Positions 51,173 to 60,272 of a stretch of DNA of 64,000 nucleotides are shown one piece after another. The notes under the pieces were generated by a model. That model was not told the origin of the DNA. It searched no databases and worked only from the letters and a program-made list of their open reading frames with translations. The translations under genes and the position numbers were made by a program. The stretch covers positions 18,276-82,275 of the forward strand of contig PETN01000073.1 in the NCBI GenBank assembly GCA_002781365.1, written 5' to 3'. Origin of the DNA: Sulfurimonas sp. CG01_land_8_20_14_3_00_36_23. GTDB taxonomy: Bacteria > Campylobacterota > Campylobacteria > Campylobacterales > Sulfurimonadaceae. How positions within the stretch are numbered: position 1 is the stretch's first letter; each line of letters opens with the position of its first letter.

Positions 51173-52972
51173 GTGAATATATTACTATTAAATGATAATC
51201 CAGTTGTAAACAAACTAGTAACTTTGAGTGCGCAAAAAACCTCCGATGTGCTGACAATTGTCAAAAATCTTGATGAACTGCAAAGTGGCTCGTATGATTT
51301 ATTATTAATTGACGATGGGATGTATGAAGAGGATTTGTTAACAAAAATCAAAGAGACAGTTGCATATGATAAATCACTCTTTATATGTTCTAAAGATGCA
51401 CCAAAAGTAGATGCATTTACAGCGACATTTAAAAAACCATTTTTACCAACGGATTTAGTAGAACTTTTTTTACTCTTTGCAAAAGAGTCTAACTTGCCTC
51501 CACAGGAGAAAGAGGAGTTTACACCTCTAGCAATGGAAGATAATGATGAAGAGCAAATAAGTGATTTGGAAGATTTAGATTTAGCTAATGAGGACCTCTT
51601 AGATGAGGATTTTGATATATCGTCTCTTGATGATGAGTTGTCCCTTGATGATGGACTAGACGATACAGAGTTTAAGCCTGAGGAGTTAGATGACCTCTCT
51701 TTAGATGAATTCTCCTTTGCTGATATGGATGATGATGAGACAGATAACGAGTTAAATAAAAGTATTTTAGACAAAGATGAAGTAGAAGAGGTAAAAAATC
51801 TTCTAGATGAAGAGGAAAGTGACCTTAATGACGAGTTAGATGCTGATTTTGATGACGAGCTTTCGATGGATGATAGTTTAGATGACTTAAAGCTTGATGA
51901 AGAGGAACCAGCACTTGAGGATGAAGCTCTATTGGCAACAGAACTAGATGAAGATTTGGAGCTAGGTGTGGTTGAAGATGATTTGGAACTAGATGAGACT
52001 CTATTGGAAGAACTTTCTGATGATAGTTTAGATGACTTCAGTTTTGATGAAGAGAAGCCAACAGTTGAGGAAGAGCCTCTTGCAGAAACAAAAACAGCAT
52101 CAGATGAAAATTTAGAGTTAGATGATAGTGAACTTGACTTAGATGAGCTTACGGATGATTTAGAATTAGATGAAGTCGGTGATGATAGTTTAGAAGAGTT
52201 AGAGTTTGATGACACATCTTTATCATCGTTAGAGATGGATGAAGAAGAACCAACAGTTGAGGAAAAACCTCTTGCTGAAACACAAACAGTATTAGATGAA
52301 AATTTAGAGTTAGATGATAGTGAACTAGAACTTGATGAAATCACTGATGATTTAGAAGAGGAGATTCCTAACTCATTTGAAGAAGATGATTCCCTAGAAG
52401 AGTTAGAGCTTGATGATAGCTCTTTATCAGATTTAGAGATAGAAGATGATGCGCTAGAGGCAGAGAATGATTCTCTCTCATATGAAGATGCAGATGAAAA
52501 CTTAGAGTTGGATGATAGTGAACTAGAACTTGATGAAATTACTGATGATTTAGAAGAAGAGATTCCTAACTCCATATCAGAATCAGAGCTAGAGGATGAG
52601 GATTTTGACTTTGAAGAAGAGATACAAAATGCTGTAGCAGAGTTAAGTGAATCAGATTTAGAGAGTGAAGTAGATGAAGAGACACTCTTTAATATTGCAT
52701 CCAATGAGATGGATGCTTTAGATGGATTAACAAGTAGGGATTTAAAGCTTGCTATTGGTGAAGAAGTGCAGGATGAAAGCACAAGTGAAGATGATTTCGC
52801 TGAAGATAGTGATGAAACTGAAGAAGTTCAAAAAGAATTAAGCACTGCAACAGAAGAAAATGAAGGGGTGGAAGCTTTGAAAAAGTTACTTACTGCTCTT
52901 ACTAACGAAGACGTTGCTGCATCACTAAAAGGTATGAAAATTAGTATAAATATAACACTTGGTGATAAATAA
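51173..52972 (+). CDS. Highly acidic repeat protein with N-terminal receiver-like domain
   Basis: A 599-residue protein starting at GTG 51173 (AAAGGAAAAG upstream). Residues 1-110 have the shape of a response-regulator receiver (MNILLLNDNPVVNKL, DLLLIDDGM, KKPFLPTDLVELF). About 400 residues follow, dominated by Asp, Glu, Leu and Ser, in imperfect repeats of the type DENLELDDSELELDEITDD. An 81-bp DNA unit recurs at 52295-52375 and 52493-52573, with a shorter copy at 52103-52163. The last 40 residues are a compact, less acidic helix/strand. C. jejuni has a highly acidic protein in the same place (Cj1178c). Function is unknown; a motility link is suggested by fliR. Confidence 0.75.
   Translation: MNILLLNDNPVVNKLVTLSAQKTSDVLTIVKNLDELQSGSYDLLLIDDGMYEEDLLTKIKETVAYDKSLFICSKDAPKVDAFTATFKKPFLPTDLVELFLLFAKESNLPPQEKEEFTPLAMEDNDEEQISDLEDLDLANEDLLDEDFDISSLDDELSLDDGLDDTEFKPEELDDLSLDEFSFADMDDDETDNELNKSILDKDEVEEVKNLLDEEESDLNDELDADFDDELSMDDSLDDLKLDEEEPALEDEALLATELDEDLELGVVEDDLELDETLLEELSDDSLDDFSFDEEKPTVEEEPLAETKTASDENLELDDSELDLDELTDDLELDEVGDDSLEELEFDDTSLSSLEMDEEEPTVEEKPLAETQTVLDENLELDDSELELDEITDDLEEEIPNSFEEDDSLEELELDDSSLSDLEIEDDALEAENDSLSYEDADENLELDDSELELDEITDDLEEEIPNSISESELEDEDFDFEEEIQNAVAELSESDLESEVDEETLFNIASNEMDALDGLTSRDLKLAIGEEVQDESTSEDDFAEDSDETEEVQKELSTATEENEGVEALKKLLTALTNEDVAASLKGMKISINITLGDK
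52103..52573 (+). repeat. Internal repeats in the acidic protein gene
   Basis: Near-identical 81-bp units at 52295-52375 and 52493-52573 encode the same 27 residues except at synonymous or conservative sites. A third unit at 52103-52163 matches the first 61 bp approximately. Spacing is 192-198 bp. Such repeats make length variation by recombination or slippage likely between strains. Confidence 0.8.
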
Positions 52973-53592
52973 TGAATAGATATAGTGGCGCTGTTTTAGT
53001 TTTATCAGGTCCAAGTGGGGCAGGAAAAAGTTCTCTTATAAACAAGATATTTAGTGAAATTGGAGATAGTTATTTCTCCATATCTACAACAACGCGTTCT
53101 ATGCGAGAAGGTGAAAAAGAAGGCGTTGATTATTTTTTTGTAAGTGAAGAAGAGTTTCAACAAGACATTCAAGAAGACCTTTTTTTAGAGTATGCATTGG
53201 TACATGGGCACCATTATGGAACATCATTAAAGCCTGTGAGAGAAGCCTTGGCTGAAGGAAAATTGGTCGTGTTTGACATTGATGTGCAAGGAAATACTAT
53301 AATCAATAGTAGATTAGGTGATATTACAACTTCTGTCTTTATAACTCCCCCAACACTCTCAGAACTACATAAGAGACTTCTAAATCGTTCAACAGATTCA
53401 CAAAAAGTAATCAATATGCGTATTGCAAATGCAAAAAGAGAGATTCAAAGAGTGTCAGAATATGACTATTTAATCGTCAATGATGATTTGGACAAAGCAG
53501 CCGAATTATTAAAAATAATTGCTATTGCGGCACGGCTTAAAGTACCAAATGATGAGATTAATCTATTCGTACAAAAATGGGAAGATATGTAA
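52972..53592 (+). CDS. gmk: Guanylate kinase
   Basis: Guanylate kinase converts GMP to GDP. The 206-residue protein has the P-loop SGPSGAGKSSL at residues 9-19, the GMP-binding TTTRSMREGEKEGVDY and LVFDIDVQGN. It shares one base with the preceding acidic-protein gene. Length and motifs are normal. Confidence 0.96.
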   Translation: MNRYSGAVLVLSGPSGAGKSSLINKIFSEIGDSYFSISTTTRSMREGEKEGVDYFFVSEEEFQQDIQEDLFLEYALVHGHHYGTSLKPVREALAEGKLVVFDIDVQGNTIINSRLGDITTSVFITPPTLSELHKRLLNRSTDSQKVINMRIANAKREIQRVSEYDYLIVNDDLDKAAELLKIIAIAARLKVPNDEINLFVQKWEDM

Positions 53593-53673
53593 ATATAACA
53601 GAGTTGTGATAAGAGTAGTTACAGCAAATTATAGATATACTTTTCGACTTAATTAATAAAAAGGATATATGTT

Positions 53674-53910
53674 ATGGGAATGCCTGGTGGAACTGAGTTA
53701 TTAATAATATTTGGAATTGTAGTTTTATTATTTGGAGCTAAAAAAATACCAGAACTTGCAAAAGGTTTCGGTAAAGGTATCAAGAACTTTAAGCAAGAGA
53801 TGAAAGAGGTAGATGAGATTGAAACTGCATCTGCGGACGTTCCAAAAAAAGTAGAAACAAATGGAGAAGCAACTCCTGCTGAAACTCCAAAAACTACAAC
53901 ACAAGCGTAA
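53674..53910 (+). CDS. tatA: Twin-arginine translocase subunit TatA
   Basis: A 78-residue pore-forming subunit of the Tat export system. It has one N-terminal membrane helix ([20 protein letters not shown]), the FGxKKLPE-like hinge and the amphipathic helix [17 protein letters not shown] flexible charged tail of 40 residues follows. AAAGGATAT is the ribosome site. In C. jejuni tatA occupies the same place between gmk and argS. Confidence 0.94.
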   Translation: MGMPGGTELLIIFGIVVLLFGAKKIPELAKGFGKGIKNFKQEMKEVDEIETASADVPKKVETNGEATPAETPKTTTQA

Positions 53911-53913
53911 CCC

Positions 53914-55512
53914 TTGAAGCAACGAGTATCAGCGCTTTTGCGTGAAAAATTTGGTCGTGAAGTTGTTTTAGAAAAACCAAAAGATCGCTCTTTTGGTCAC
54001 TTTGCTACTCCGATTGCTTTCTCCCTAGCTAAGGAGTTAAAAAAATCTCCTCTAGCTATCTCCGAAGAACTTGCCGCTTCATTTGAGAACAATGATGTCT
54101 TTTCTAGTGTTGAATCTGTAAAAGGGTATCTCAACTTTCGCCTCAGTGAAAACTTTTTAAGTGAGTATAGCGCTTGGGCATTGGATAATCAGTCTGAATT
54201 TGGAAAACAAGAAAAAAATGAAAAAATTCTTTTAGAATTTGTAAGTGCAAACCCAACTGGGCCACTTCATATTGGTCATGCTCGCGGTGCAGTTTATGGA
54301 GATACACTTCTTAGACTTGCAAGACATCTGGGCTATGACATAACAGCAGAGTATTATGTAAACGATGCCGGTAATCAGATAGATTTACTTGGTCTCTCTA
54401 TTCAACTGGAGGGTCGTGCAACGCTTCTTGGTGAAGATGTTGCATATCCTGAGAGTTACTATAGGGGTGAGTATTTAGCTGAACTGGTAAGTGGTGCAGT
54501 CGAAAAATTTGGCAAAGAGATTTTAAGTGACGAGTCTCGTCAAAAAGAGCTCGCGCTCTGGGCAAAAGACAAGGTAATGCAAATCATTGTAAAAGATTTG
54601 GGTGATTTGAATATCTTTTTTGACACATTCGTTTATGAATCAACACTCTATGATGATTGGGATAGAGTTCTTGGCAAAATGGGTGCGGGTGTTTATGAAA
54701 AAGATGAGAAGATGTGGATTGCATCTGAGAGCAAAGGCGATGAGAAAGATAGAGTTGTCGTCCGTGAAGATAAGCGTCCAACCTATCTCGCTGGAGATAT
54801 TGTCTACCATAACCAAAAGTTTGAGCGTGGATATGAGCACTATATAAACATTTGGGGTGCAGACCATCATGGCTATATTCCTCGTGTGAAAGCTGCCGTA
54901 GAGTTTTTAGGGTATGACTCAAATAAACTTGAAGTTTTACTCTCTCAAATGGTTTCTCTACTTAAAGATGGCGAGCCATACAAGATGAGTAAGCGTGCAG
55001 GGAATGTTATTCTTATGAGTGACATCGTAGAAGAGATAGGTTCTGATGCGCTTCGTTTTATCTTTGCCTCTAAAAAGAGTGATACAGCTTTAGAGTTTGA
55101 CTTGGCTGAGTTTAAAAAGCAAGATAGCTCAAACCCTATTTTTTACATTCAGTATGCACATGCCAGAATCAACACGATTCTCAAAAAAAGTGATTTAAGC
55201 CGAGAAGAGATTTTAGAAGCATCTCTTAAAGGGCTTGATGAAAATGCGGATAGCCTCCTTTTTGATGCACTTTTATTACCTGAAATCATAGATGATGCTT
55301 TTAGCTCTCGTCAGGTTCAAAAGCTTCCCGATTATCTTAAAGCACTTGCCGCATCTCTGCATAGATTTTATTACGATTGTAGAATTATCGGTAATGAAGA
55401 TGAGGCAAAACTACTGAAACTTTTTATGGTAGTTGCCCTTTCACTCAAAACAGGTCTCTCTCTGCTTGGAATTGATGCAAAAGATGAGATGAGTAAAGAA
55501 GAAGAGAATTAA
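53914..55512 (+). CDS. argS: Arginyl-tRNA synthetase
   Basis: A class I synthetase of 532 residues that charges tRNA-Arg. The HIGH motif is in SANPTGPLHIGHARGAVYGD (around residue 112) and the KMSKS equivalent is KMSKRAGN. The N-terminal additional domain for the tRNA D-loop and the C-terminal anticodon-binding DALR domain (NPIFYIQYAHARI onward) are complete. The start is the TTG at 53914, 3 bp after tatA. The family assignment is certain. Confidence 0.96.
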   Translation: MKQRVSALLREKFGREVVLEKPKDRSFGHFATPIAFSLAKELKKSPLAISEELAASFENNDVFSSVESVKGYLNFRLSENFLSEYSAWALDNQSEFGKQEKNEKILLEFVSANPTGPLHIGHARGAVYGDTLLRLARHLGYDITAEYYVNDAGNQIDLLGLSIQLEGRATLLGEDVAYPESYYRGEYLAELVSGAVEKFGKEILSDESRQKELALWAKDKVMQIIVKDLGDLNIFFDTFVYESTLYDDWDRVLGKMGAGVYEKDEKMWIASESKGDEKDRVVVREDKRPTYLAGDIVYHNQKFERGYEHYINIWGADHHGYIPRVKAAVEFLGYDSNKLEVLLSQMVSLLKDGEPYKMSKRAGNVILMSDIVEEIGSDALRFIFASKKSDTALEFDLAEFKKQDSSNPIFYIQYAHARINTILKKSDLSREEILEASLKGLDENADSLLFDALLLPEIIDDAFSSRQVQKLPDYLKALAASLHRFYYDCRIIGNEDEAKLLKLFMVVALSLKTGLSLLGIDAKDEMSKEEEN

Positions 55513-55519
55513 GACTGTT

Positions 55520-56287
55520 TTGAAACTCTTCACTCTTCTTTTGCCTCTCTTCTTATGGGCGAACTCACAATATCCCCTTATCTTTTCCTCTTTTACCGAC
55601 ACAATATACAAAGAGCATGAAGGATATCAAGAGCTCCTAAAAATAGACTGTTTTGACACCTCTTCTCCAGAGCTAAAACAAGCTGTTATGGAGCTGGAAC
55701 GTCTTAAAGAAGAGGGTTTTGCGCTTGACATAAATCCAACAACTGCTCTAAAAAACAGTTATGCAAAATCTATGAGAAGAGAAGCTCAAAATTTACAAAA
55801 GTATAATGCAATAATCAAAAAAGAGCTAGAAAAGTTACTCTTAAATCGAGAGTATAAGATTTTACTCGCATTGCAAGAGAGCTCTTTAGCGTTTGTTAAA
55901 AACTCCAAAGAGGTTGCTTTTGCAAAAGTAGTCTATGAAACACCTTCACAAAACAATAGAGAGATTCAAGATGAGATTTCCTTAGAGCTCTCACTTCTTA
56001 TCTTAAAAGATAAACTTTTTCAAGCAAGAGATAATAATAGTTCACTTGCCACATGCCTCAATGATATAACTTCTGTCAATTATTTTATGATAGAGAGTGA
56101 AAAAGCAATTTCTTTGAATCAACCATGCGAAGCACTCAAACAGATAGAGAACCTTAGACAGTACGACACAGCTTCACACATCTCATGTAAAGAAAATATC
56201 GTTTATTATGAGCGATGGCATACAAAATCACTAAACTATTTCACAACTATCAATGCTGAGTTACGGACTTTGTGTACTACTCAATAA
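55520..56287 (+). CDS. Secreted hypothetical protein
   Basis: A 255-residue protein starting at TTG 55520 with a signal peptide (MKLFTLLLPLFLWANSQYP). The mature part is helical with charged repeats (ELERLKEEGFALDINPTTAL, MRREAQNLQKYNAIIKKELEKLL) and four conserved-looking Cys (KIDCFD, ATCLND, QPCEAL, ISCKEN), probably two disulfides in the periplasm. It sits 7 bp after argS. No family recognised. Confidence 0.6.
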   Translation: MKLFTLLLPLFLWANSQYPLIFSSFTDTIYKEHEGYQELLKIDCFDTSSPELKQAVMELERLKEEGFALDINPTTALKNSYAKSMRREAQNLQKYNAIIKKELEKLLLNREYKILLALQESSLAFVKNSKEVAFAKVVYETPSQNNREIQDEISLELSLLILKDKLFQARDNNSSLATCLNDITSVNYFMIESEKAISLNQPCEALKQIENLRQYDTASHISCKENIVYYERWHTKSLNYFTTINAELRTLCTTQ

Positions 56288-56404
56288 TTCACCTATCCAT
56301 CTACAATTATGAAATTTGAAATATTATTCTAATTAAGAAACTTTTTATCATAAAGTATGGTACTATTACTTCGAAATGTTTATTTAATTTTTTTGGAATA
56401 GGTT

Positions 56405-57028
56405 ATGAGTATTAAAATAAGAAAAGCTGAAGTTGCAGATGCACCTTTTTTAGCTGAAATGATATTGCAAAGTTCAAGAGCAGGAAAAAGATTTGGTATC
56501 TTTGACTTGATTTTTTTAACAAATGACAATGCAACAATATTACAAAATTTAGAAAAACTCACACAAACAACTATCAAAAGTCGTTGCCACTATACTAATT
56601 TTTTAGTTGCAGAAGTAGATGCTATCTGCGTGGGCACACTTTGTACTTATGAGCCAAGAATCTCTACAAAACAATCATTTTTAGATGCTTTAGAAGAGAT
56701 AGGTTATAGTGAAAATACAATAGCAGAGTTAGAAGTTTTAAATGTTTGTGATTTTAATCTCAATACAAGAACCCTTATGTTTGATTTTATGGAAGAAGTG
56801 GATAATTATAGAGATATGGGTGTCTTAAAAGCTTTGATGCAAAAGAGCCTCTTAACTGCAAGATTAAAAGGGTATAGAATCGCACAAGCGATAGTTGAAA
56901 TAGGTTCACTTGAGACGATTCTCTACTACAAAAAACTTGGGTTTAAAGAGATAGAAGAGAAAGAGTGTGATGTTTATAAAGAAAAATTTGGAAGATTAGG
57001 TTTAATTCTTCTCGCGATAGAGTTTTAA
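56405..57028 (+). CDS. GNAT-family N-acetyltransferase
   Basis: A 207-residue acetyltransferase of the GNAT fold: SIKIRKAEVADAPFLAEMIL at the start, the central strand NFLVAEVDAICVGTLCTY and the acetyl-CoA loop region YRDMGVLKALMQKSLLTARL followed by LYYKKLGFKEI. Substrate is unknown. It has its own upstream region (56288-56404) with A/T-rich promoter sequence. Its TAA stop is 2 bp before the point where the antiporter reading frame begins. Confidence 0.8.
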   Translation: MSIKIRKAEVADAPFLAEMILQSSRAGKRFGIFDLIFLTNDNATILQNLEKLTQTTIKSRCHYTNFLVAEVDAICVGTLCTYEPRISTKQSFLDALEEIGYSENTIAELEVLNVCDFNLNTRTLMFDFMEEVDNYRDMGVLKALMQKSLLTARLKGYRIAQAIVEIGSLETILYYKKLGFKEIEEKECDVYKEKFGRLGLILLAIEF

Positions 57029-57030
57029 CT

Positions 57031-58398
57031 ATAGAACTCTCTCCTCTCTCTCTCCTCCCTTCACTTTTAGCTATCATTCTCGCACTCTACACAAAAAACG
57101 TTCTTGTATCACTTTTTAGCGGAGTTGTTTTAGGTGCGTTTATCTTAAATGGCTTCTCTTTTTTTGCTTCCTTAGAAGAGACTTTTTCTCTCTTTGCCTC
57201 CCTCTTAAGTGAGGCTTGGATACTTAAAACCTTAGCCTTTGCTATTATGGTCGGAAGTATTATGGCTTTGATAGAAAAGAGTGGTGGTATCTCTGGCTTT
57301 ATAGAGTATGTGCATTATAAAAAATCCTTGGTAAGTTCTGCTCGCTCCGCTTTAATGCTCAGTTATTTTATCGGGGTTCTCATCTTTATCGAATCCACCA
57401 TCACAGCACTTGTCGCTGGTGCTGTTGGGAAACCATTATGTGACAAATACAGAGTTCCACATGCCAAACTAGCCTTTGTATGTGACTCTACCTCTGCGCC
57501 GATAAGCTCTTTAATAGTGCTGAATGCTTGGGGCGCACTTCTTCTTGGGCTTATCTCTACACAGATTTCACTTGGAATGATAAGTGGCAATAGCATAGAG
57601 ATTCTCATAGAGTCCATAGCTTATAACTTTTATGCGATGAGTGCTTTAGTTGTTACTTTTATCTCTATATGGTTTAATCTAGATATTGGTGCGATGAAGC
57701 GTGCAACACTAACGACACAAGAAGTAAAGAGTGGTAATAGAGTTAAAAGTGTTAGTATGTATTATATGGTTTTACCTATAGTTTTGATGGTTCTTTTAGT
57801 CTTTGTTTTTCTCTATCTGAGTGGAGATGGAGATATTTTAAAGGGGAGTGGCTCAAGCGCTATCTTTTACACGATGTCCTGCACACTTTTTTTTACGCTT
57901 CTCTATTTTGTAGGAACCAAAAATATGTCCCTTTCCACATGGAGTATAACAGCCTTTCATGGAGCTAAGAAATTCATTCCAATCGCTTTGATACTTCTTT
58001 TAGCCTTTGCTATTGGAAAGCTTACGATAGAGCTTAAAACAGGGTTGTATTTGGCATCTTTAGCGAGTGAGAGCTTGAATGTTTATTTTTTGGCGGCAGT
58101 CATCTTTTTGCTAAGTTCATTGATGGCTTTTGCTACGGGGACAAGCTGGGGAACGTTTAGTATTATGATTCCCGTCGCTGTTCCTATGGCTGTAGGAATG
58201 GATGCGAATGTGGCTCTATGTATCGGTGCGGTTATCAGTGGTGGTGTCTTTGGCGATCACTGCTCGCCTATCTCAGACACAACGATTATCTCTTCTATGG
58301 CGGCTGATTGTGAGATTGTTGAGCATGTAAAAACCCAGCTTCCCTATGCACTCTTAAGTGGGTTTATCGCACTTCTTCTGTTTGTAGTCTTTAGTTAG
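57031..58398 (+). CDS. Na+/H+ antiporter, NhaC family, with non-standard start
   Basis: The frame encodes about 455 residues of an NhaC-type antiporter with about 11 helices; the C-terminal AFATGTSWGTFSIMIPVAVP and GDHCSPISDTTIISSMA motifs are diagnostic. The first ATG is at 57247, but the frame is open from 57031. Translation there gives two proper membrane helices (SLLPSLLAIILALYTKNVLV and onward) that homologues have. No ATG, GTG or TTG occurs between the last upstream stop (56977-56979) and 57247. The codon at the natural start position is ATA (57031), 3 bp after the preceding stop. It is either an unusual start or a mutated ATG. Confidence 0.75.
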   Translation: MELSPLSLLPSLLAIILALYTKNVLVSLFSGVVLGAFILNGFSFFASLEETFSLFASLLSEAWILKTLAFAIMVGSIMALIEKSGGISGFIEYVHYKKSLVSSARSALMLSYFIGVLIFIESTITALVAGAVGKPLCDKYRVPHAKLAFVCDSTSAPISSLIVLNAWGALLLGLISTQISLGMISGNSIEILIESIAYNFYAMSALVVTFISIWFNLDIGAMKRATLTTQEVKSGNRVKSVSMYYMVLPIVLMVLLVFVFLYLSGDGDILKGSGSSAIFYTMSCTLFFTLLYFVGTKNMSLSTWSITAFHGAKKFIPIALILLLAFAIGKLTIELKTGLYLASLASESLNVYFLAAVIFLLSSLMAFATGTSWGTFSIMIPVAVPMAVGMDANVALCIGAVISGGVFGDHCSPISDTTIISSMAADCEIVEHVKTQLPYALLSGFIALLLFVVFS

Positions 58399-58598
58399 CT
58401 AAAGCTGTGTTGATGGAGTAGCGCATATCTTCATCAAGATTTTCCATACTTGTAAGCATCCATCTTAAGTAACCCGCATCCGCACGCGCTACTTCTTCTA
58501 GAGATTTATCTTTATACTTCCCAAATCTAAATGTTTTGATGAGAATCGGAGTGTTTGTTAAATCAACCATCTTCTCAACTGGATTGGCATGTGGAAAT
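57455..58598. repeat. Dispersed 13-mer copies in the antiporter and exonuclease genes
   Basis: A near match TTCCACATGCCAAA lies at 57455-57468 in the antiporter gene. An exact GGCATGTGGAAAT lies at 58586-58598 in the exonuclease gene. A shorter match, TTTCCACATGG, lies at 57932-57942. Confidence 0.7.
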
Positions 58599-59134
58599 GC
58601 AGCTTGAACCGCTTCTCTTAGTTTGGTAAGAAGGAGTTTTAAAATCAGAACATCACCTATGGCATCGTGCGCTTTTACGACTATACCAAGGGCATCCGCC
58701 TCTTTTTGCTCCTCTTTGTAGAGCTCCATTTTATAACGAAAATATTGAAGTCTATGTGCATCTTCATCAGGGAGTACATGTTTTGCAACTCTGAGCGTGT
58801 CTATCACTTTCATTTGCGTTTTAAAACCCTCTTTCTCAAGCATTCCCAAATCAAAAGGAGCATTGTGAATGATGATATAGTTGTCATGCGTGTTGAGTTG
58901 CAGAAGTCTTTTATAGGCAGTGGTCTCTTGACATGTAGGTTTGCCCGCCAACATCTCAGGTGTGATTCCATGCACCTCCATCGCACCAAAACTGATTGGA
59001 ATATTTGAAGCGCAGAGCTCGTTATGTACTTCTACCTCTTTTGCACCTAAGACGATGTATCCGAGTTGAATCACACGGTCATTCTCCCCCGTTCCAGTTG
59101 TTTCTGTATCTAAAATAATGTATTGTTTTGCCAA
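58391..59134 (-). CDS. DEDDh 3'-5' exonuclease (DnaQ/RNase T superfamily)
   Basis: A 247-residue exonuclease. The acidic residues of Exo I (ILDTETTGTGENDRVIQLGY), Exo II (IIHNAPFDLGMLEK) and Exo III (AHDAIGDVLIL) are present with the His of the DEDDh type. A C-terminal segment of about 50 residues (KTFRFGKYKDKSLEEVA) resembles the DUF3820-like tail found in some of these nucleases. Its 3' end overlaps the antiporter gene by 8 bp, tail to tail. A proofreading or RNA-processing role cannot be separated from sequence. Confidence 0.85.
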   Translation of the reverse strand: MAKQYIILDTETTGTGENDRVIQLGYIVLGAKEVEVHNELCASNIPISFGAMEVHGITPEMLAGKPTCQETTAYKRLLQLNTHDNYIIIHNAPFDLGMLEKEGFKTQMKVIDTLRVAKHVLPDEDAHRLQYFRYKMELYKEEQKEADALGIVVKAHDAIGDVLILKLLLTKLREAVQAAFPHANPVEKMVDLTNTPILIKTFRFGKYKDKSLEEVARADAGYLRWMLTSMENLDEDMRYSINTALAN

Positions 59135-59142
59135 AATAAATC

Positions 59143-59523
59143 CTAATTTGAAAGAAATGAGTCTACCATATAGTGACTCTCTGCTAAAAGATACTCTTCG
59201 CTGAGCTCTATCTCTAGAGTCTCCTCTAAGAGAGTGTATTTACAAAAAGTTATAAATCTTAACTCATAGATATCTGAGTAAAATTTAAAATTTTTAACCG
59301 CCAAAGGCTCATTTAACTCATCTAAAAGTTCTTTTATATATTCTATAGCTTTTTTTGATGATTGAAGCCCAAGCAAAGAGATAATCGTATGAAGTTTAAT
59401 CTCCATAGAGGTCTCTTCATCATTATTGATATAAGTATGATAAAGAGCACGCGCGAGCTTAAGAGCATCAGGAGAAAATGGTTCTGATAATAATGCCTGT
59501 TTCTCTATTTGATGAATATCCAT
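59143..59523 (-). CDS. Hypothetical protein upstream of the exonuclease gene
   Basis: A 126-residue helical, acidic protein (MDIHQIEKQALLSEPFSPDA at the start). A second in-frame ATG six codons upstream (59541) would add a hydrophobic MIILLA; neither start has a clear ribosome site. The gene is 8 bp upstream of the exonuclease on the same strand and probably cotranscribed. No domain recognised. Confidence 0.55.
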   Translation of the reverse strand: MDIHQIEKQALLSEPFSPDALKLARALYHTYINNDEETSMEIKLHTIISLLGLQSSKKAIEYIKELLDELNEPLAVKNFKFYSDIYELRFITFCKYTLLEETLEIELSEEYLLAESHYMVDSFLSN

Positions 59524-59621
59524 GGCAAGAAGTATAATCATTTTGTGATTAAAAGAGACTAAATATTAGGAGAGCAAAGCAAGAGTTATGTTACACTACA
59601 TCTAAAAAACAGGTTGCTGTT

Positions 59622-60272
59622 ATGCTGAAATTTATTCTCCTCTTTTTGTGCGCTACTGCACTTCTGGTTGCTCAAAAAATAGAACAGACTCCTATAGATT
59701 TTGGAAAAATTAGGATTGAATTAACCAAGTCCTACATTAAAGAGCACTATAAGCTCGATGTTCAAGACATAAGTATCACACCTAAAATCATCTTCATTCA
59801 CTATACGGGCATAGATGATTTTAAAACCTCTCTCTCTCGTTTTAAATCAGCCATTCTTCTTACAGACAGACCCGACATAGTCAAAGCTGGTATTGTCAAT
59901 GTCTCGGCGCACTTTATGGTTGAGAGAGATGGAACGATTCATCAGCTTATGCCACTGGATTTCATGGCAAGACATGTTATCGGACTCAACTACAGCTCCA
60001 TAGGCATAGAGAATGTGGGTGGAGAGAACCATAAAGAGAACCTCACAGTAGAACAACTCATCTCCAATATCTGGCTTATAAACTATCTCAAAAAAGAGTT
60101 TGATTCTCTAGAATATGTTGCCGCGCACTCAGAGTATCCATGCTTTGAGAAGAGTCCGCTTTGGTTGGAAGTAGATAAAAGTTATCGAACAGAGAAAAAA
60201 GACCCAGGAAGTAAGTTTATGAAAGATTTACGCGCAAATATCAAGGGGTTTAAAGTAGCGCCTTGTGATTAG
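59622..60272 (+). CDS. Exported N-acetylmuramoyl-L-alanine amidase (Amidase_2)
   Basis: A 216-residue zinc amidase with a signal peptide (MLKFILLFLCATALLVAQKI), so probably periplasmic. The Amidase_2 motifs are IFIHYTGID (first zinc His), SAHFMVERDGTIHQLMPLDF, IGIENVGG and VAAHSEYP (second His), followed by DPGSKF. These enzymes remove stem peptides from muropeptides. It overlaps the permease gene by 8 bp and is followed by an Ala-Glu epimerase, a set that fits murein-peptide recycling. Confidence 0.88.
   Translation: MLKFILLFLCATALLVAQKIEQTPIDFGKIRIELTKSYIKEHYKLDVQDISITPKIIFIHYTGIDDFKTSLSRFKSAILLTDRPDIVKAGIVNVSAHFMVERDGTIHQLMPLDFMARHVIGLNYSSIGIENVGGENHKENLTVEQLISNIWLINYLKKEFDSLEYVAAHSEYPCFEKSPLWLEVDKSYRTEKKDPGSKFMKDLRANIKGFKVAPCD

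Noticed and set aside
51079..52782. Long minus-strand open frame of 567 codons, almost all serine
   Set aside because: It is the exact antisense of the Asp/Glu-rich repeats (GAT/GAA read backwards as Ser codons). It has no ribosome site and the plus-strand gene has conserved synteny.
54584..54922. Minus-strand frame of 112 codons inside argS
   Set aside because: It is a His/Leu-rich shadow of a conserved synthetase gene with no ribosome site.
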